The position numbers and the translations under genes are program-made. Under the pieces are notes generated by a model that had not been told where the DNA came from, ran no database searches, and was given only the letters and a program-made list of their open reading frames with translations. Shown piece by piece: positions 16,803-25,498 of a stretch of 64,000 nt of DNA. This stretch comes from CAWBAT01 sp046331665 (GTDB lineage Bacteria; Acidobacteriota; Terriglobia; Versatilivoradales; Versatilivoraceae): NCBI GenBank assembly GCA_046331665.1, contig JAXLQK010000021.1, positions 58,633-122,632 of the forward strand, read 5' to 3'. Each line of letters starts with the position of its first letter. Positions within the stretch are counted from its first letter, which is position 1.

Positions 16803-18881
16803 ATGCTGCCACAATTTAAATGGCCTGTTTTCGGCAGACCATTTTCTCCCCGCTTGGGTCACGCGGTCAGCCTCCTGCTCCTGCTTGCCGCCCCACTTTA
16901 TTCCCAGCCCTTGGGCTCGGTGACGGGAGAGGTTCTTGACTCAAACGGCACAGGAGTAGGCGATGCCCAGGTCGCCCTCTTGACCGACGCCAAGATAGAG
17001 GTCGATCGGATCGAGACCAATTCTGATGGGAAATTTACTTTCAAGCGACTTGATGCTGGAAGCTATGTCTTGGTGATCGGCAAGGCAAGCTTTGAGGAAT
17101 TGCGCCAGGAATTCCACCTGAAAGCCGGAGAAATCATTCCGCTGACGCTCCGTCTTAAGGGAGGGCCCTCCGCCGCGGCGTCCCATCACGACCATGGACA
17201 AGGCTCCAGCCGCCTGCTCTCGCGCAATGCGTCGCGCACAGAACTGGAGAGTTTGCAGGCGGAAGTGGATCAATTGAAAGCCTTGGTCAACCAGCTATTA
17301 AAAGAGAAGCAGGACCCCAAAGCAGTGGAAACCATGCAGGCGAGTGCCCCAAGCACCCCATCTACGGAACCTCACCCGACGCTTGTGGCCAGTGACAATG
17401 CTCAGACATCCGCAGAACCAACCATTCCGGGTCAAGGGAAAACGGATTTGGGCTTGTATAACACTCTGGCAGCCGGCGGACAGGGAACGCGATATGGTCG
17501 AAGCGTCTACGGAGATTTCGTACGCATGGGTGGGTACGGGTCATTTCGGTTTGAGTCCAACACTCTTGACTCGTTGACTCCGGCTGGAGACTTGCCGGTC
17601 CCTCAGCGTGGAAACAACGGTTTCGACTTTCGCCGCTTCGTGCTGACTACTGATGTCAACCCAACGGATCGGCTTCGCTTTTATTCGGAAATCGAGTTTG
17701 AACATTTCGGCAAGATTGAAGTAGAGCGCAGGATCCTTCCGGTAAACCGTGGCCCTGAAAACCCTGTGGCTGGAACGCAGTTCATCCAATCCTTGGAAGG
17801 TCAGGACGGAAGCGAATTAAAACTCGAGCAGGCCTGGGCCCAATTTAACCTTAATAAGAACGTCGCCTTGCGCGGCGGCATTATTCTTCCCCCTCTCGGT
17901 CGCTTCAATATCCTCCATGACGATGATTACTGGGACGTGCCTCGCCGTACTCTGGTTGACCGCGACATTCCAGTAATTCCAGTTAAATCGGCCTGGAGTG
18001 AAGCGGGGTTGGGGGTGATCGGGACACAGCCATTGGCCAAAGGATTCTTGAATTACCAATTTTATGCAGTGAATGGCGTCACACTCGACTACAGCCTCGA
18101 GCAGAGCATCACTATCCGCAATGACATCGCCGAGGCCGAATTTGAGCCCGAGATTTTCTTTGATTCAGGGCCGGTCAATGGAACTCACGGCGTCAATGCA
18201 GTCACCTGGCGGCTGGGGTACGTTCCCAAACCTGGAAACGAAATCGCGATCTCGGGATATAACGGGAAATATACGCCCGATTTCGTCAAACAACCCGGAT
18301 ATCTCAATTCCTTTGGTCTGGACGGTAAGTTCACTCATAAAGGTTTCGAGGTGGAAGGCGAATTCATTTATACGGACTATGGAAAGATGCAGCAAGTTCA
18401 GGCGGATATGGCTCGTAATCTGGTGGAATCTGTAAATGAGAATGAAGGCGGGGATGTTTCGACGGAAGTCGCTGTAGCACTTAAAGGCCCGTTTACCGAT
18501 CAGCGTTATGGCTTTTGGACGGATTTCAAATATCGCTTTCACCCGAATTGGCTGAAGAAAAGCTTTTTCGGGAAAACCTTTGATGATCCGCAGCTCATTC
18601 CTATTGTTCGCTATGAAAGAATCTGGCTGAACAATCTGCTTCGTGAGTTTGATTTCCGGGCCGGCATGGTTGAAAACGCCGTCCGAGAAGATCTTAGTCA
18701 AGATCGCCTGACGCTGGGGCTGACCTATAGGCCCGTCCCGTCAGTGCCCATCAGCTTTGCTTATCAGTTCAACCAACGACGGAGTGGCAGCACCATGTTC
18801 TTTCCAGATTCCTTGGGTCTCGGCCAGGTCACAGATAGCAAATACGGTTCTTTGTTGCTTGGCATAGCATTCGGGTTCTGA
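16803..18881 (+). CDS. outer-membrane porin with carboxypeptidase-regulatory-like N-domain
   Basis: Protein of 692 residues from the ATG at 16803, preceded by AGAGAGGA. Order: signal peptide (core AVSLLLLLAAPLYSQ); carboxypeptidase-regulatory-like beta-sandwich (GSVTGEVLDSNGTGVGDAQVALL ... DGKFTFKRLDAGSY); a linker with HHDHGQG; a short coiled coil (LESLQAEVDQLKALVNQLL); then a phosphate-selective-porin-like barrel from about residue 240 (GGYGSFRFESN, DFRRFVLTTDVNPTDRLRFYSE) ending GIAFGF. The coiled coil before the barrel suggests a trimer. In this Fur-flanked operon it most likely passes iron or a small chelate across the outer membrane (inference). An upstream in-frame start at 16701 lacks signal-peptide features. 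Confidence 0.8.
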   Translation: MLPQFKWPVFGRPFSPRLGHAVSLLLLLAAPLYSQPLGSVTGEVLDSNGTGVGDAQVALLTDAKIEVDRIETNSDGKFTFKRLDAGSYVLVIGKASFEELRQEFHLKAGEIIPLTLRLKGGPSAAASHHDHGQGSSRLLSRNASRTELESLQAEVDQLKALVNQLLKEKQDPKAVETMQASAPSTPSTEPHPTLVASDNAQTSAEPTIPGQGKTDLGLYNTLAAGGQGTRYGRSVYGDFVRMGGYGSFRFESNTLDSLTPAGDLPVPQRGNNGFDFRRFVLTTDVNPTDRLRFYSEIEFEHFGKIEVERRILPVNRGPENPVAGTQFIQSLEGQDGSELKLEQAWAQFNLNKNVALRGGIILPPLGRFNILHDDDYWDVPRRTLVDRDIPVIPVKSAWSEAGLGVIGTQPLAKGFLNYQFYAVNGVTLDYSLEQSITIRNDIAEAEFEPEIFFDSGPVNGTHGVNAVTWRLGYVPKPGNEIAISGYNGKYTPDFVKQPGYLNSFGLDGKFTHKGFEVEGEFIYTDYGKMQQVQADMARNLVESVNENEGGDVSTEVAVALKGPFTDQRYGFWTDFKYRFHPNWLKKSFFGKTFDDPQLIPIVRYERIWLNNLLREFDFRAGMVENAVREDLSQDRLTLGLTYRPVPSVPISFAYQFNQRRSGSTMFFPDSLGLGQVTDSKYGSLLLGIAFGF

Positions 18882-18954
18882 CCATATGCTCTGCCCTTAC
18901 TCAAGGCTTAAGTTTTTTCTAACTATTTCGTTTCAGTTTGGGAGATCAAGAAGA

Positions 18955-19953
18955 ATGAATTTCACTCTTACGTTCATCGGAACCCCGCTTCTGATTCTCT
19001 TGACGTTTTTCAGCCAGGGAGCACAAGCCCAGGAAGGCACCATCCGGAATTACTATATCGCGGCTGAGGAAGTCGAATGGGACTTTGCTCCAACCGGGCA
19101 AAATCTGGTTCATGGAGGACCCATTCCCAGCCCGTGGAACAATTTCACGCGCTGGCACAAGACTCGCTACATCGAGTACACAGACGAAACCTATAAGACA
19201 CAGAAGCCTCAACCGGAATGGCTCGGGATACTAGGTCCAATTATCCGGGCTGAAGTCGGAGACACCGTTGTCGTGCATTTTCTTAATCGCGCCAACGGGA
19301 ACTACGGCATGCATCCGCATGGTCTGCGTTACGACAAAGACAACGAGGGAGCCCACTACTATGGCTTCGACGGTACTCCGCCGGGTGCGGGGGCCGAAGT
19401 CGCGCCGGGAGGGAGCTTCACTTACACTTGGAGAGCCGATGAAGACAGTGGACCGGGGCCGGCCGATCCCAGCTCCATCGTGTGGTGGTACCATTCTCAC
19501 ATCAGCGAGCCGGCTGAAGCCAACCTCGGTTTACTGGGTCCGATTGTCGTTACCAGGAAAGGGATGGCAAATCCCGATGCAACTCCCAAGGACGTCGATC
19601 GGGAGTTTGTGACCATGTACATGATCTTTAATGAAGCTAACGGCCGTGAGCGCGGCCTGATGCATAGCATCAACGGCTATATTTTTGGCAATCTACCGGG
19701 TCTGGTCATGGAGCGCGGGGAAAAGGTTCGTTGGTATCTCTTGGGCATGGGAAATGAAGTAGATTTGCACAGCCCACATTGGCACGGCAAAACGGTCCGC
19801 TACCAGAATCGACAAACCGATGTCATCGAATTGTTGCCCGCCAGTATGGCCACCGCTGATATGAAGGCGGATAACCCCGGCACCTGGATGTATCATTGCC
19901 ACGTGGCCGACCACATTGATTCGGGGATGATCGCCACTTACAAAATCAAATAA
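18955..19953 (+). CDS. two-domain multicopper oxidase, ceruloplasmin-like (putative ferroxidase)
   Basis: Protein of 332 residues with a signal peptide (LILLTFFSQGAQAQ); ATG 18955 chosen because the leader begins there and GGAG lies upstream. Two cupredoxin domains. All four copper-binding His blocks are present: MHPHG (H120, H122), WYHSH (H180, H182), HSPHWHG (H272, H275, H277) and YHCHVADHIDSGM (H314, C315, H316, H320, M325), which supply the trinuclear and type-1 sites. The N-terminal part (YIAAEEVEWDFAP, LGPIIRAEVGDTVVVHFLNR) strongly resembles animal ceruloplasmin, hephaestin and factor V/VIII. Likely oxidises Fe(II) with O2 in the periplasm. Two-domain forms assemble as trimers. Confidence 0.88.
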   Translation: MNFTLTFIGTPLLILLTFFSQGAQAQEGTIRNYYIAAEEVEWDFAPTGQNLVHGGPIPSPWNNFTRWHKTRYIEYTDETYKTQKPQPEWLGILGPIIRAEVGDTVVVHFLNRANGNYGMHPHGLRYDKDNEGAHYYGFDGTPPGAGAEVAPGGSFTYTWRADEDSGPGPADPSSIVWWYHSHISEPAEANLGLLGPIVVTRKGMANPDATPKDVDREFVTMYMIFNEANGRERGLMHSINGYIFGNLPGLVMERGEKVRWYLLGMGNEVDLHSPHWHGKTVRYQNRQTDVIELLPASMATADMKADNPGTWMYHCHVADHIDSGMIATYKIK

Positions 19954-19977
19954 ACACCTCGGTGGTAGGTCAGGCAG

Positions 19978-20661
19978 ATGGGTCATTTCATCTATCGTCT
20001 AGAACTTAATGATGGCAAAGGTCGAGGGCACGGCTTCGGCAATCCCAGACCACTCGCTCGCGCCTCAATTCCTGTACTCAAGAATGTCACTTTCTGCTTA
20101 CGAATACGGATGCTATTGGCACTGGTCTGGATTGGCTTGGGATGCCATGGAGCCATGTATGCACAAACCTTCCTCACGCTCGATAAGGCTCCCCGCGAGG
20201 TATTTCCGGAAGCCGACTCTTTCGAACAACAGAAGATCCCCTCGACACCTCAGTTGCGAAAAGAGGCTTTGAAATTGATTGGGCGTAACCCGTCAGTCTG
20301 GGAGCCCTTTTACTTCGTCTATATCGCGAAACGCGGGACAGAACGATTGGGTTACGCCATTGTCTGTGAAGAAATTGGGCGAGACCGTCCGATTACTTTC
20401 ATTACCGCGGTGAACCCGGATGGAACCGTCAAAGATATGGCAGTTATGATGTATCGGGAAACGCGCGGCGGCGAAGTCCATTACCCGGTTTTTACCGACC
20501 AATTCAAAGGGAAGTCCTTACAAAATCCTATCCTGGGGCAGGGAGATATACGAAACATTACGGGCGCCACCCTTTCTGTACGCGCCATGGCGACTGGAGT
20601 AAGAAAGGCGCTTGCCATCGTGAAACTAACGATGTTGAAGGAGGCGGATCCCCATGAATAG
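19978..20661 (+). CDS. FMN-binding domain protein, covalently flavinylated
   Basis: The C-terminal half has the FMN-bind fold ending in NITGATLSVRAMATGV. T198 of TGAT is the expected Thr that carries FMN through a phosphoester bond. A hydrophobic segment (about residues 45-57) directs export or anchors the protein. The start is uncertain: ATG 19978 has a modest SD (AGGT at 7 bases) but gives a 44-residue cytoplasmic leader, while ATG 20110 begins right at the hydrophobic segment without an SD. The next gene, ApbE, is the enzyme that attaches FMN to such domains and overlaps by 8 bases. Role: extracytoplasmic one- or two-electron transfer, perhaps Fe(III) reduction. Confidence 0.85.
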   Translation: MGHFIYRLELNDGKGRGHGFGNPRPLARASIPVLKNVTFCLRIRMLLALVWIGLGCHGAMYAQTFLTLDKAPREVFPEADSFEQQKIPSTPQLRKEALKLIGRNPSVWEPFYFVYIAKRGTERLGYAIVCEEIGRDRPITFITAVNPDGTVKDMAVMMYRETRGGEVHYPVFTDQFKGKSLQNPILGQGDIRNITGATLSVRAMATGVRKALAIVKLTMLKEADPHE

Positions 20662-21862
20662 GATTCGAACGATTCCCTTCCCGACTAACTTTCAAATCAG
20701 GGGAAAAAGCTTCGGAATCGTTGCGCTAACTATCTTTCTGGGCTGGAATCAATCCCTCATAAGGACAGCAGGATCAGAACAGACCAATCAAGGTCACGCT
20801 GGAAAGGCTTCGTTTAGGTCAGTCACCTCTGAAGATTTCATGGACGGTCCCGGTAATTCAATTCCTCCACATTCTATAGGCTCCGCCCCCCGAACCGAAC
20901 CAAATCAGTCTTCTACCCAAGGACAGCCGCCATGGAATGTTCGCATCCATTATGTCATGGGAACCTTGCTTGAGATTCGACTTCCGGGAGATGAATCCAC
21001 GTCGCGCAAGTTGTTCTCTACTCTTTTTTCCTTGTCCCATCGTCACGATCAGATCTTCAGTACGTTCATTTCAAATAGTCCGGTCTCACGTTTCAACGCT
21101 GAAGTAGCTAATGATCCGCTTATTGTCCCTCAGGAATTGATTGACCTTTCGAGGTACGCAAAGCAGTTATCGGAAGAGACGGATGGAGCTTTTGACATTA
21201 CCGTTATGCCATTGGTGCAACTGTGGCAACAGGCCGCCCTCAAACGGCATTGGCCGAGCCTTGCAGAAATAGCAAGAGCCAAGGAACTTACGGGTGTACA
21301 AGGGTTGGAGATTAATGCGGAGGGGCTGACTTTAAGCAAACGAACCCAAGGTCTTCAGCTCGACTTTGGGGGGATTGCCAAAGGTTATTGCGTTGATAAA
21401 ATGGCAGAATGCATCAAGCAAAATGGATTGAAAGATGGGTTCATTAATTTTGGAGAAAGCTCCATCTTTGCCCTCGGCAAAACCGAACAGGGCAGTTCAT
21501 GGGACATTGCAGTTCGTGATCCGCAACACCCAGGGCAGACTGCGTTAAGCTTAAAACTGAGCAATATGGCAATCGGTTCTTCCGCAGCCTACGAAAAGCA
21601 AGGCCGGATTGCGGGTCGAACTGTAGGTCACATTATCGACCCTCGCTCGGGATTACCTGCCCCCACTGAAATTGCGGTAACTGTTGTGGCCCCTTCCGCT
21701 GCATTGGCCGACGCACTTTCCACAGCACTGATCGTTTTACCTGTTGACCGCGGGATGAAAGTCCTGAAACAATTCCCCGGCGCCGAAGCCGTCGTCTTTT
21801 ACCGCACTCCGGACGGGAAATGGCACCGCGAATATAGCCCGGGTTTTTATCACTATCTCTAG
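20654..21862 (+). CDS. apbE: FAD:protein FMN transferase ApbE
   Basis: Transfers FMN from FAD to Thr in FMN-bind proteins outside the cytoplasm. Strong SD AAGGAGG (20638-20644) and an 8-base overlap with the FMN-binding gene. N-terminal hydrophobic segment (about 18-32), then a ~60-residue low-complexity linker, then the ApbE domain from about residue 96: TDGAFDITVMPL (177-188), LDFGGIAKGY (236-245), HIIDPRSGLP (326-335), ADALSTALIV (352-361). The Asp and Thr around DALSTA bind the Mg ion needed for catalysis. Length of 402 is longer than the usual ~350 because of the linker. Pairing with its own substrate gene is typical. Confidence 0.93.
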   Translation: MNRIRTIPFPTNFQIRGKSFGIVALTIFLGWNQSLIRTAGSEQTNQGHAGKASFRSVTSEDFMDGPGNSIPPHSIGSAPRTEPNQSSTQGQPPWNVRIHYVMGTLLEIRLPGDESTSRKLFSTLFSLSHRHDQIFSTFISNSPVSRFNAEVANDPLIVPQELIDLSRYAKQLSEETDGAFDITVMPLVQLWQQAALKRHWPSLAEIARAKELTGVQGLEINAEGLTLSKRTQGLQLDFGGIAKGYCVDKMAECIKQNGLKDGFINFGESSIFALGKTEQGSSWDIAVRDPQHPGQTALSLKLSNMAIGSSAAYEKQGRIAGRTVGHIIDPRSGLPAPTEIAVTVVAPSAALADALSTALIVLPVDRGMKVLKQFPGAEAVVFYRTPDGKWHREYSPGFYHYL

Positions 21863-21904
21863 GCGAAGAACTCAAGGTTCTCCTGCAAAAAGGATGGTTT
21901 ACCC

Positions 21905-22585
21905 ATGACCCCTATTCCCCTCCAGCGAAGCGATTTGAGCACCAAGATTTTGATCACCGTTTTTCTGCTCTTCATGGTGGCTTCGTTCGGTATTGCTTTC
22001 TTAAATATGTATGACAAAGTGGGTCGCCTTCCGCATGGCGCTGCAGATCGCTACGGACCTGATCAGGATCAAAAAGGGGGGGGTTACGGGGACGGGATCT
22101 ACAACAATGCAGAATCCAACCCAAATCTTGCGCTGAATTCCAAGATAAACACCTTCAGCGCGCTACTGGATCTGACTCATCCTCACATGTTTGAGACACC
22201 GATCGTCTTGCTGGTTCTTTGTCATTTTCTGATGAGAACCGCGCTCGCGAGTTGGGCCAAAATCTCGATCTACCTGGTTTCTTTTGGAAGCTTGGCAGGA
22301 ATTCTGGCTACCCCATGGCTGGTCCGCTACGTCTCACTTGGCTTCTCGTCCCTGCTGGTGGTGTGCGCAGGGCTTCTTGCCTGTTCCTCCCTTGTTCTCG
22401 TGGCTGTGCCGCTTTGGGAAATGTGGAAACCCCAAGAAGCAGAGCCTCTCAAGGTTCAATCACGTGTCACAGGCCGAGAATCTCGAAAAATTAAAGAGAT
22501 TACTCTTAGGGTTTCTGAAATTCCTCATCCAGAGGAAGCTGAATCTGAGGTGGGTGCCGGGAACAAGGTACGATCCAACCGATGA
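21905..22585 (+). CDS. membrane protein of the iron/redox operon, unknown
   Basis: Protein of 226 residues with four likely transmembrane helices (about 14-35, 96-113, 119-140, 148-172) and a charged cytoplasmic tail. A periplasmic loop follows helix 1 (residues 36-90, rich in Gly, Asn, Asp). H92 and H94 in THPHMFETP and H107 in LVLCHFLM could bind heme b or metal. SD AAGGATGG precedes ATG 21905. It ends the operon and is a candidate inner-membrane partner that feeds electrons to the flavoprotein. No named family recognised. Confidence 0.65.
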   Translation: MTPIPLQRSDLSTKILITVFLLFMVASFGIAFLNMYDKVGRLPHGAADRYGPDQDQKGGGYGDGIYNNAESNPNLALNSKINTFSALLDLTHPHMFETPIVLLVLCHFLMRTALASWAKISIYLVSFGSLAGILATPWLVRYVSLGFSSLLVVCAGLLACSSLVLVAVPLWEMWKPQEAEPLKVQSRVTGRESRKIKEITLRVSEIPHPEEAESEVGAGNKVRSNR

Positions 22586-22663
22586 GCGATTAAGTTCCAA
22601 GCGTCATCGACCATCAATACTTCTGCCCTGGTTAACGCCCATTGGGTTCACCGGCAGACATCC

Positions 22664-25453
22664 TTAGACGATTCGTTGCAATTCTTCAGGATGTTCGACG
22701 TGCAGGTCCATCGTTCCTCCCTTAATTTTCCAGCCGACTCGGATAAGTCCCTTGGTCGTCGGTACCGCGCCGTTACATGAAGATAGTCCTTTAGGCGGTT
22801 TCGGGCTCACACGAAAACGTGCATAACCGGGGTCCTGCATTTGGATCCCCAAGAGATATTTGGCCATGTACTTTGCCACGAAGGCCCCAAACGGATGACA
22901 GCGACTGCGAGTAGGCCAGTCATCATAACCGAATTCCGCAAAAGTCTCCCAGGTGCAAGTATCTCCGGCCATCACCATTTCGCCCCAGCGTTCTCGCACT
23001 AATCGAAAGATATTTTCGACGTCTCCGAATCGGTCGAGCATCTCCAGAATATAATAAAGGCCAAAAGGACTCCCAAAGTGAATGAAAGCTGGATCATTGG
23101 CAAGAATGCGCTGGGCCAGCATTTTTCCCCGCTCATCTGGTACCACACCGTAAACTACCAACGCCGCGTTCGTCGCTTGGCTCGAAACTTGGGATAAGGT
23201 TCCGTCTTCATGCAGACTGTCCGCATAGGCGTTTCGTTCGGGCGACCAAAGCGTAGTGTTCACCGCCTCGATTAAATGTTCGCGGGCCTCCCGCCATCGA
23301 GCGGCCTGCTTCCTATAAGAGGGTCCTGCTTGTTCGGCCAGTTGGGTGGCGGCTGCCAAAGCCCCCGCGAAGCCTGCTTGCTCCCCGGTCATGATGGCAT
23401 GTTTGTCATCGCGCCCCCGGCTCCAATCGATGAAATGCCAAACATCGGGCCATTCTAGGAGTCCCCGAGATCCAATCTTTGATAATCCCTCCTCAATCCC
23501 TGCCGTGACCCGCGGCATGATCCGTTCCAGAAAATCGTGATCCACAGCCCTCCAGAAATAATCCCGGCACAGCATGAGCCAGTGGTAAGCCCAGAGTGGG
23601 ATTTGAGACTCCCATGCACTTGGATATTGACTGCGCACCAAACCCCGATATCGCTTGTCTTCGGCAAACAACTCAATCGTGTTCCGAACCACAGCCATGT
23701 TGAAGCAGGTGACCGCATCGCCTTGTGCCGCCAGGGCATTGTCACAATTCCAATTGACTTGCTCCCAAGTGGGACAATCCGTAAACGTATCGTCGACGCC
23801 CGAAATGACTGACTGAGCACAAATTTGATAGATCGAATTGACGAGTTCGTCATCGCAGCGCAGGAAACCTCGGAATTGCGACCCGCAGTTGGCTGTGGAC
23901 ACACGCAGATCTCGCACAATCACGGGTTCCGGACCCGTGTGATGGATGGCAACGTATCGGACGCCGTAAGAAAAAAAACTCTCGTAAGTCTGATACCCGT
24001 CGCGCAACCGATAGGTGATGGCATTATGCCCGGCGTTGGGCCATTGAATTCGCATGGGTGGACCGGGTTCCAACCCTTCAAACATTACAAAGATGAGCCG
24101 ACTTCCGGCCCGCCCTTCAACTTCGAACGACAGCCAGCCATTATGAACTACACCGAGATCGAGGATCACGCGCGAAGCCCTGTTGTCAGGCGCAGGTGCC
24201 AGCCGTATTGGATCCGAGGCGGCAGTTTTCATGTACTGCCCCAAAGAAATGGGATTCGGTTCCAAACGCCGGGCTCCATGAATCAGATCGTAACTATTCC
24301 CGAAAGGCATCGTATCCAGGGGATCCATTTCCAACATATGGGGCCGAAGCCCTTCCCAGTCAACCTTCTCCAGCGCCGGCCCTTCGACCAGATCTTCGGG
24401 ACGGCTCATCCGTACCACTTGGAATCCCCCCTTGCCAAAGGGATTGACAAATTGCACAGGCTGCTCGGCATAGCCGCACAAATTGATATCTTCAAAATGG
24501 TTGCGATGGTTATGCAATCCAATCAGGCGATTGGGACCCTTCTTGAGCTCAATTTGCACTGGAGGTTGCGTTTGAATCCAGCTTCTCCAGCCGCTTCCTT
24601 CAAATAACTTGCGCCCTCCAAAATACCAGGTCACCTGGCCCAAGGCGGGCATAAACGTCAGTGTCTGGTCTACAGGGGAATGAATATCGGTCACCAAATA
24701 GGCGGGGGTACTAAATTCATTGCATCGACGCTTCTGCTCCCCATCGGTTAGATAAGGGCGAAGGCGCTGACTCACGGAGATGTTCTGCAACCGAACTTCT
24801 TCCGCCAAGACAAAGCGCTTCGAACAGAGAATCTCCCGAGTCGGCAACGGCACACGCCGGGCATACAAATCGGTGGATTTTTCCACAATCGTCGCAGGCA
24901 TCCAGTCCTGGTCTGCGGCAACGGCATCATAGTCTTCCATGCATGGCAGGATCCAACGCCTGACGGTGCGCTTGCGCCGGGCGGGATCCGGTTTTACCTG
25001 GGTTTGACCGTCACTGACGATTCGCTGGGACGCAACCGCCAGTTCGAAAATCAGACCGGCCTCTGCCGGAGAATAGCCTTCAGTCCCCACTCCCATGCCA
25101 AGTGCGAGGATATCAAGTTCATTCTCGCCTGTTCTCAAGTACTCCGATATGTCGTAACTGTCAACCGATCGCCTTCCTTCCGCTGATTTGGCCGGCCCAT
25201 GTCCCACAATCTTGCCGTTCAGCCAAACCTGGTAATAAGCGTCAGCCGTTATCTTCAAGGTTGCGCCATGGCCAGTCACAACCCCTTGCCACTCTGATGA
25301 ATCCACAGAAAAGCGGCGCCTGGCTTGCAAATAATAGTGATAACTCCAACGGTCGCTTTGATCCCAAATCCAATGAGCTTTTTCTGAGAACAGAGGCACT
25401 GCATCCTCCTTGGGAGAATTGGGTCGTCCTGATACAGGTAGGTTTTGGTTCAT
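22664..25453 (-). CDS. alpha-L-rhamnosidase-like glycoside hydrolase (GH78-type)
   Basis: Protein of 929 residues. N-terminal beta-sandwich domains (to about 480) include the sugar-binding-like segment YYQVWLNGKIVGHGPAKS. The (alpha/alpha)6 barrel contains DCPTWEQVNWNCDN (about residue 560), a variant of the GH78 acidic motif DCPxRxE, and WPDVWHFIDWSRGRDD (about 670), then WGEMVMAGDTCTWETF and the usual C-terminal SPKPP sandwich. Family members cleave terminal alpha-L-rhamnose from plant or microbial glycans. No signal peptide is seen, so it is probably cytoplasmic. Not part of an obvious sugar operon; the next gene upstream is a methyltransferase. Substrate is uncertain because the acidic motif is atypical. 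Confidence 0.75.
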   Translation of the reverse strand: MNQNLPVSGRPNSPKEDAVPLFSEKAHWIWDQSDRWSYHYYLQARRRFSVDSSEWQGVVTGHGATLKITADAYYQVWLNGKIVGHGPAKSAEGRRSVDSYDISEYLRTGENELDILALGMGVGTEGYSPAEAGLIFELAVASQRIVSDGQTQVKPDPARRKRTVRRWILPCMEDYDAVAADQDWMPATIVEKSTDLYARRVPLPTREILCSKRFVLAEEVRLQNISVSQRLRPYLTDGEQKRRCNEFSTPAYLVTDIHSPVDQTLTFMPALGQVTWYFGGRKLFEGSGWRSWIQTQPPVQIELKKGPNRLIGLHNHRNHFEDINLCGYAEQPVQFVNPFGKGGFQVVRMSRPEDLVEGPALEKVDWEGLRPHMLEMDPLDTMPFGNSYDLIHGARRLEPNPISLGQYMKTAASDPIRLAPAPDNRASRVILDLGVVHNGWLSFEVEGRAGSRLIFVMFEGLEPGPPMRIQWPNAGHNAITYRLRDGYQTYESFFSYGVRYVAIHHTGPEPVIVRDLRVSTANCGSQFRGFLRCDDELVNSIYQICAQSVISGVDDTFTDCPTWEQVNWNCDNALAAQGDAVTCFNMAVVRNTIELFAEDKRYRGLVRSQYPSAWESQIPLWAYHWLMLCRDYFWRAVDHDFLERIMPRVTAGIEEGLSKIGSRGLLEWPDVWHFIDWSRGRDDKHAIMTGEQAGFAGALAAATQLAEQAGPSYRKQAARWREAREHLIEAVNTTLWSPERNAYADSLHEDGTLSQVSSQATNAALVVYGVVPDERGKMLAQRILANDPAFIHFGSPFGLYYILEMLDRFGDVENIFRLVRERWGEMVMAGDTCTWETFAEFGYDDWPTRSRCHPFGAFVAKYMAKYLLGIQMQDPGYARFRVSPKPPKGLSSCNGAVPTTKGLIRVGWKIKGGTMDLHVEHPEELQRIV

Positions 25454-25498
25454 GAACGCTCTCTATTGGAATTCAAGTATGAAAATAATTTTGCATTG

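Noticed and set aside
23825..24607. Plus-strand 260-codon frame inside the rhamnosidase gene
   Set aside because: Antisense to a well-supported glycoside hydrolase and without family features.
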